A DNA stretch of 64,000 nt from Yamagishiella unicocca (taxonomy: Eukaryota > Chlorophyta > Chlorophyceae > Chlamydomonadales > Volvocaceae). The translations under genes were made by a program, and so were the position numbers. Position 1 is the stretch's first letter, and each line of letters opens with the position of its first letter. The notes under the pieces are model-generated. The model was not told the DNA's origin. It searched no databases and worked only from the letters and a program-made list of their open reading frames with translations. The stretch spans positions 1,105,001 to 1,169,000 of the forward strand of contig BDSL01000012.1 in assembly GCA_003116995.1 (NCBI GenBank). The letters run 5' to 3'. Below, one piece after another: positions 57,666 to 64,000 of this stretch.

Positions 57666-58645
57666 GTTGAACTGATGTCGCTGCTCAACCACGACCCGAT
57701 GCTGGGATGCCAGCTGCAGGACCACAGTGAGTCGGCGGCTGGCGTGGTGGCGACGCCGTAAGTACGGCATCAAAGATTGACCCCTCGTTTAACCAAGCGT
57801 ACCGTTCCTCTTCCAGTCTCCCTACTCGCCTCCTCCACACCCACACATACGGGTGTCCACAGACCCTCGACTCCGTGCCACTAACCTTGCCCATCCCACT
57901 TGGTCTGGATGCGGCCTCTACCTTGCGCGTTCCTCGACCCACCAGAGGGCGCGCTGTGGTCGCTGCTGGATGCGCTCCATGCGGAGGGCCTCAGCGCCAG
58001 CGCCTGCCCCCGCAGCGGCTGTACCTGCGGCCCAGCCAGGTGGATAGTTGGGGGGCAGGGCTGGCACAACAGTACGGCAGACAAGGCACTGTACCCCGCA
58101 TGGTGCGATGCACAGAGAGCACCAGTATGAGCAGAGGTTCAGAAATGTCGAACAAAAACGGAGCGGCGTGCGACCAGAATGAAGGGACAACATACTCTCC
58201 TCCTCCTCCGTCCGTCCCGTCCTCCTCCCTCCCCAAGCCCCACCCTCCCTCGCCCCTGCCTCCCGCCCGCCCCCCTTTTCCACACAGGTTCCTCTCCCCT
58301 GCCAGCCCCTGCCGGCGCTGCTGGCCGGCCTGGCCGCCCAACGGGGCCTCGACGCCGCCCACCCGCGCCTCGCCTGCTGCTACGGCCTGGTGGAGTCCGC
58401 CGCGGGCCTGGGCCACCAAGCCCTGAGCCACCGTCACCTGCCCCTCCCAGCCCCGCGCCCCCCAGTCCCACACCTCCATCACCCGAGCCTCCAAGCCCGG
58501 AGCCGCCAAGCCCGGAGCTGGCACAGCAGCTGTCTCCAAGGCGGCACACTGCCACGCCTGCTCTCAGCAGCAGCGCACTTTGGTGCTCAAGCTGACCGAG
58601 CAGTGCACGTGCGGCAAGCACGTCAGCAAGAAGCAGAAGTTGTGA
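57666..58645 (+). CDS. Unresolved plus-strand exons, one frame with a PPSPx repeat
   Basis: Candidate exons: 57666-57726 (CAG acceptor, ACA|GTGAGT donor; VELMSLLNHDPMLGCQLQDH), 57946-58039 (LWSLLDALHAEGLSA in one frame, RLYLRPSQ in another) and a terminal exon from 58289. In the terminal exon one frame reads PALLAGLAAQRGLDAAHPRL, which is plausible as folded protein. A second encodes seven successive PPSP-x units (x = E, A or T), the signature of volvocine hydroxyproline-rich cell-wall proteins. A third ends TLVLKLTEQCTCGKHVSKKQ before a TGA at 58643-58645. I cannot decide how these join. The 5' end is not found. Family unknown; an HRGP/pherophorin-like linker is only a possibility. Confidence 0.3.
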
Positions 58646-59030
58646 GAAGGCATTGACCCTATCTCTCCGAGGAAGCTGTGACGAGGACTAGAAGAAATGG
58701 CTGCTTATTGCGACGAGACTGTCAGGTGTCGCGTATCGCGTAGGAGAATGTCGTACTGTCGTTGTGAAGTTCATCCTGCCGAGACATATCCCTCTGCCGG
58801 GACGTGGCCTCCCGCCCTATGGTGGGCCGTCATGGGGTCACGTGGCGTCGTCGTTCGTTTCAGGCGTACAGGTTGCAGGCACACTACAGTGTGTGTGCTT
58901 TGGGGATGGCCGTTCGTGGTTGTGTGTTCGTGTCGGGCTTTGCCAAGGAGGGTTTGCCGTTCGCCACGTGCCTTGGTTGCCGTTGCGGGGCTTGGTTGCC
59001 GTCGCGGTTGGAGAGTGTTCCGCTATGGCC
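58646..59030. other. Unique sequence before the satellite
   Basis: About 385 bp of non-repetitive sequence between the unresolved exons and the first satellite unit. No gene supported. Confidence 0.5.
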
Positions 59031-62000
59031 GCCCAGGCTCGCAGTCAGCACCTCGTACCTGTCACGGATGCAAGCCACCGCTCGGCTGATGCAAAGGCCA
59101 GTGCCGCACGATGGAACTGCCCAGGCTCGCAGTTAGCACCTCGCACCTGTCACGGATGCAAGCCACCGCTCGGCTGTTGCAAAGGCCAGGGCCGCACGAT
59201 GGAACTGCCCAGGCTCGCAGTTAGCACCTCGCACCTGGCACGGATGCAAGCCACCGCTCGGCCGTTGCAAAGGCCAGTGCCGCACGATGGAACTGCCCAG
59301 GCTCGCAGTTAGCACCTCGCACCTGTCACGGATGCAAGCCACCGCTCGGCCGTTGCAAAGGCCAGTGCCGCACGATGGAACTGCCCAGGCTCGCAGTCAG
59401 CACCTCGTACCTGTCACGGATGCAAGCCACCGCTCGGCTGATGCAAAGGCCAGTGCCGCACGATGGAACTGCCCAGGCTCGCAGTTAGCACCTCGCACCT
59501 GGCACGGATGCAAGCCACCGCTCGGCCGTTGCAAAGGCCAGTGCCGCGCGATGGAACTGCCCAGGCTCGCAGTCAGCACCTCGTACCTGTCACGGATGCA
59601 AGCCACCGCTCGGCTGATGCAAAGGCCAGTGCCGCACGATGGAACTGCCCAGGCTCGCAGTTAGCACCTCGCACCTGTCACGGATGCAAGCCACCGCTCG
59701 GCTGTTGCAAAGGCCAGGGCCGCACGATGGAACTGCCCAGGCTCGCAGTTAGCACCTCGCACCTGGCACGGATGCAAGCCACCGCTCGGCCGTTGCAAAG
59801 GCCAGTGCCGCACGATGGAACTGCCCAGGCTCGCAGTTAGCACCTCGCACCTGTCACGGATGCAAGCCACCGCTCGGCCGTTGCAAAGGCCAGTGCCGCA
59901 CGATGGAACTGCCCAGGCTCGCAGTTAGCACCTCGCACCTGTCACGGATGCAAGCCACCGCTCGGCCGTTGCAAAGGCCAGTGCCGCACGATGGAACTGC
60001 CCAGGCTCGCAGTTAGCACCTCGCACCTGGCACGGATGCAAGCCACCGCTCGGCTGAGGCAAAGGCCAGTGCCGCACGATGGAACTGCCCAGGCTCGCAG
60101 TCAGCACCTCGTACCTGGCACGGATGCAAGCCACCGCTCGGCTGATGCAAAGGCCAGTGCCGCGCGATGGAACTGCCCAGGCTCGCAGTTATCACCTCGC
60201 ACCTGTCACGGATGCAAGCCACCGCTCGGCTGTTGCAAAGGCCAGGGCCGCACGATGGAACTGCCCAGGCTCGCAGTTAGCACCTCGCACCTGGCACGGA
60301 TGCAAGCCACCGCTCGGCTGATGCAAAGGCCAGTGCCGCACGATGGAACTGCCCAGGCTCGCAGTCAGCACCTCGTACCTGGCATGGATGCAAGCCACCG
60401 CTCGGCTGATGCAAAGGCCAGTGCCGCGCGATGGAACTGCCCAGGCTCGCAGTTAGCACCTCGCACCTGTCACGGATGCAAGCCACCGCTCGGCCGTTGC
60501 AAAGGCCAGTGCCGCACGATGGAACTGCCCAGGCTCGCAGTCAGCACCTCGTACCTGTCACGGATGCAAGCCACCGCTCGGCTGATGCAAAGGCCAGTGC
60601 CGCACGATGGAACTGCCCAGGCTCGCAGTCAGCACCTCGTACCTGTCACGGATGCAAGCCACCGCTCGGCTGAGGCAAAGGCCAGTGCCGCACGATGGAA
60701 CTGCCCAGGCTCGCAGTCAGCACCTCGTACCTGGCACGGATGCAAGCCACCGCTCGGCTGATGCAAAGGCCAGTGCCGCGCGATGGAACTGCCCAGGCTC
60801 GCAGTTAGCACCTCGCACCTGTCACGGATGCAAGCCACCGCTCGGCTGATGCAAAGGCCAGTGCCGCACGATGGAACTGCCCAGGCTCGCAGTTAGCACC
60901 TCGCACCTGTCACGGATGCAAGCCACCGCTCGGCTGTTGCAAAGGCCAGGGCCGCACGATGGAACTGCCCAGGCTCGCAGTTATCACCTCGCACCTGGCA
61001 CGGATGCAAGCCACCGCTCGGCCGTTGCAAAGGCCAGTGCCGCACGATGGAACTGCCCAGGCTCGCAGTTAGCACCTCGCACCTGTCACGGATGCAAGCC
61101 ACCGCTCGGCCGTTGCAAAGGCCAGGGCCGCACGATGGAACTGCCCAGGCTCGCAGTTATCACCTCGCACCTGGCACGGATGCAAGCCACCGCTCGGCTG
61201 ATGCAAAGGCCAGTGCCGCACGATGGAACTGCCCAGGCTCGCAGTCAGCACCTCGTACCTGGCACGGATGCAAGCCACCGCTCGGCTGAGGCAAAGGCCA
61301 GTGCCGCACGATGGAACTGCCCAGGCTCGCAGTCAGCACCTCGTACCTGGCACGGATGCAAGCCACCGCTCGGCTGATGCAAAGGCCAGTGCCGCGCGAT
61401 GGAACTGCCCAGGCTCGCAGTTATCACCTCGCACCTGTCACGGATGCAAGCCACCGCTCGGCTGTTGCAAAGGCCAGGGCCGCACGATGGAACTGCCCAG
61501 GCTCGCAGTTAGCACCTCGCACCTGGCACGGATGCAAGCCACCGCTCGGCCGTTGCAAAGGCCAGTGCCGCACGATGGAACTGCCCAGGCTCGCAGTCAG
61601 CACCTCGTACCTGGCATGGATGCAAGCCACCGCTCGGCTGATGCAAAGGCCAGTGCCGCGCGATGGAACTGCCCAGGCTCGCAGTTAGCACCTCGCACCT
61701 GTCACGGATGCAAGCCACCGCTCGGCCGTTGCAAAGGCCAGTGCCGCACGATGGAACTGCCCAGGCTCGCAGTCAGCACCTCGTACCTGTCACGGATGCA
61801 AGCCACCGCTCGGCTGATGCAAAGGCCAGTGCCGCACGATGGAACTGCCCAGGCTCGCAGTTAGCACCTCGCACCTGGCACGGATGCAAGCCACCGCTCG
61901 GCTGAGGCAAAGGCCAGTGCCGCACGATGGAACTGCCCAGGCTCGCAGTCAGCACCTCGTACCTGGCACGGATGCAAGCCACCGCTCGGCTGATGCAAAG

Positions 62001-64000
62001 GCCAGTGCCGCGCGATGGAACTGCCCAGGCTCGCAGTTAGCACCTCGCACCTGTCACGGATGCAAGCCACCGCTCGGCTGATGCAAAGGCCAGGGCCGCA
62101 CGATGGAACTGCCCAGGCTCGCAGTTAGCACCTCGCACCTGGCACGGATGCAAGCCACCGCTCGGCCGTTGCAAAGGCCAGTGCCGCACGATGGAACTGC
62201 CCAGGCTCGCAGTCAGCACCTCGTACCTGGCATGGATGCAAGCCACCGCTCGGCTGATGCAAAGGCCAGTGCCGCGCGATGGAACTGCCCAGGCTCGCAG
62301 TTAGCACCTCGCACCTGTCACGGATGCAAGCCACCGCTCGGCCGTTGCAAAGGCCAGTGCCGCACGATGGAACTGCCCAGGCTCGCAGTCAGCACCTCGT
62401 ACCTGTCACGGATGCAAGCCACCGCTCGGCTGATGCAAAGGCCAGTGCCGCACGATGGAACTGCCCAGGCTCGCAGTTAGCACCTCGCACCTGGCACGGA
62501 TGCAAGCCACCGCTCGGCTGAGGCAAAGGCCAGTGCCGCACGATGGAACTGCCCAGGCTCGCAGTCAGCACCTCGTACCTGGCACGGATGCAAGCCACCG
62601 CTCGGCTGATGCAAAGGCCAGTGCCGCGCGATGGAACTGCCCAGGCTCGCAGTTAGCACCTCGCACCTGTCACGGATGCAAGCCACCGCTCGGCTGTTGC
62701 AAAGGCCAGGCCGCACGATGGAACTGCCCAGGCTCGCAGTCAGCACCTCGACCTGCACGGATGCAAGCCACCGCTCGGCTGATGCAAAGGCCAGTGCCGC
62801 ACGATGGAACTGCCCAGGCTCGCAGTTAGCACCTCGCACCTGTCACGGATGCAAGCCACCGCTCGGCTGATGCAAAGGCCAGTGCCGCACGATGGAACTG
62901 CCCAGGCTCGCAGTTAGCACCTCGCACCTGTCACGGATGCAAGCCACCGCTCGGCTGTGCAAAGGCCAGTGCCGCACGATGGCGCCCAGGCTCGCGTAGC
63001 ACCTCGCCTGCACGATGCAAGCCCCCTGGCGGCCAGGCCGCCGATGGACTGCCCAGGCTCGCAGCACCTCGCCTGGCACGGATGCAAGCCACCGCTCGGC
63101 TGATGCAAAGGCCAGTGCCGCGCGATGGAACTGCCCAGGCTCGCAGTAGCACCTCGACCTGCACGGATGCAAGCCACCGCTCGGCTGTTGCAAAGGCCAG
63201 TGCCGCACGATGGAACTGCCCAGGCTCGCAGTTAGCACCTCGCACCTGCACGGATGCAAGCCACCGCTCGGCCGTTGCAAAGGCCAGTGCCGCACGATGG
63301 AACTGCCCAGGCTCGCAGTCAGCACCTCGTACCTGTCACGGATGCAAGCCACCGCTCGGCTGATGCAAAGGCCAGTGCCGCACGATGGAACTGCCCAGGC
63401 TCGCAGTTAGCACCTCGCACCTGGCACGGATGCAAGCCACCGCTCGGCTGATGCAAAGGCCAGTGCCGCACGATGGAACTGCCCAGGCTCGCAGTCAGCA
63501 CCTCGTACCTGGCACGGATGCAAGCCACCGCTCGGCTGATGCAAAGGCCAGTGCCGCGCGATGGAACTGCCCAGGCTCGCAGTTAGCACCTCGCACCTGT
63601 CACGGATGCAAGCCACCGCTCGGCTGTTGCAAAGGCCAGGCCGCACGATGGAACTGCCCAGGCTCGCAGTAGCACCTCGCACCTGTCACGGATGCAAGCC
63701 ACCCGGCTCCGGCCCCGTCTGCCAGTCGCAGTTAGCACCTCGCACCTGCACGGATGCAAGCCACCGCTCGGCTGAGCAAAGGCCAGTGCCGCACGATGGA
63801 ACTGCCCAGGCTCGCAGTCGCACCTCGTACCTGCACGGATGCAAGCCACCGCTCGGCTGATGCAAAGGCCAGTGCCGCCGATGGAACTGCCCAGGCTCGC
63901 AGTTAGCACCTCGCACCTGCACGGATGCAAGCCACCGCTCGGCCGTTGCAAAGGCCAGTGCCGCACGATGGAACTGCCCAGGCTCGCAGTCAGCACCTCG
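59031..64000. repeat. 88-bp satellite array with 616-bp higher-order repeat, runs off the window
   Basis: About 56 head-to-tail units of 88 bp fill the last 5 kb. Variation is confined to a handful of positions: CAGTCAGC versus CAGTTAGC, TCGTACC versus TCGCACC, CTGTCACGG versus CTGGCACGG, and TGATGC/TGTTGC/CGTTGC/TGAGGC. The TGAGGC variant recurs at exact 616-bp intervals, showing a 7-unit higher-order repeat. Frames of up to 256 residues open on both strands because three units (264 bp) keep frame; they are not genes. From about 62.7 kb many units have one- to several-base deletions. The array continues past the window end. Confidence 0.97.

Noticed and set aside
59031..64000. Dozens of 60-256-residue frames on both strands, and a CRISPR-like regular spacing
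   Set aside because: The 88-bp units repeat with no unique spacers, and every frame is a satellite shadow; not CRISPR and not genes.

Overview
The window looks like nuclear DNA of a volvocine green alga (Chlamydomonas/Volvox group). Coding sequence is GC-rich and split by many GT-AG introns. Proteins carry long Gly, Ala, Gln and Ser runs, TGTAA poly(A)-type signals follow two of the genes, and CCCTAAA/TTTTAGGG telomere-like stretches sit inside introns. No species is claimed.

Layout. 1.1-3.7 kb (minus): a complete five-exon TIC20-family gene for the chloroplast inner-envelope import channel. 5.2-20.0 kb (plus): about twenty exons of a very large low-complexity protein of roughly 2,700 residues that I cannot assign to a family; it has at least seven RRxS (PKA/PKG-type) sites. 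20.0-24.6 kb: no gene I can support. 24.6-47.8 kb: a cluster of three acyl-CoA dehydrogenase (ACAD)-like genes, here called B (minus, 24.6-29.8), A (plus, 31.6-38.6) and C (plus, 40.9-47.8). B and A are head to head. B and C assemble from their splice sites into uninterrupted frames of 702 and 626 residues. 48.7-48.9 kb (minus): a C-terminal membrane-anchor exon resembling the Golgi protein CASP.

49.3-56 kb is accessory DNA: a two-ORF LINE with intact EN and RT motifs, a dispersed repeat of about 150 bp, a duplicated two-exon piece of ACAD gene C, and an AT-richer, frame-broken remnant resembling a CRESS-DNA-virus capsid gene. 56.1-56.6 kb (minus): a small signal-peptide/coiled-coil/membrane-anchor gene. 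57.7-58.6 kb: poorly resolved plus-strand exons, one frame encoding a PPSPx repeat. 59.03 kb to the end: an 88-bp satellite organised into a 616-bp (7-unit) higher-order repeat.

The two most interesting signals are the ACAD trio and the accessory block. All three ACAD-like proteins keep the fold-level signature, but Gly replaces the usual C-terminal catalytic Glu, and the alternative helix-G Glu is also missing, so they are probably not ordinary dehydrogenases. In the accessory block, the gene C fragment shows that a hexanucleotide array of about 1.5 kb in gene C's intron is absent from its duplicate.
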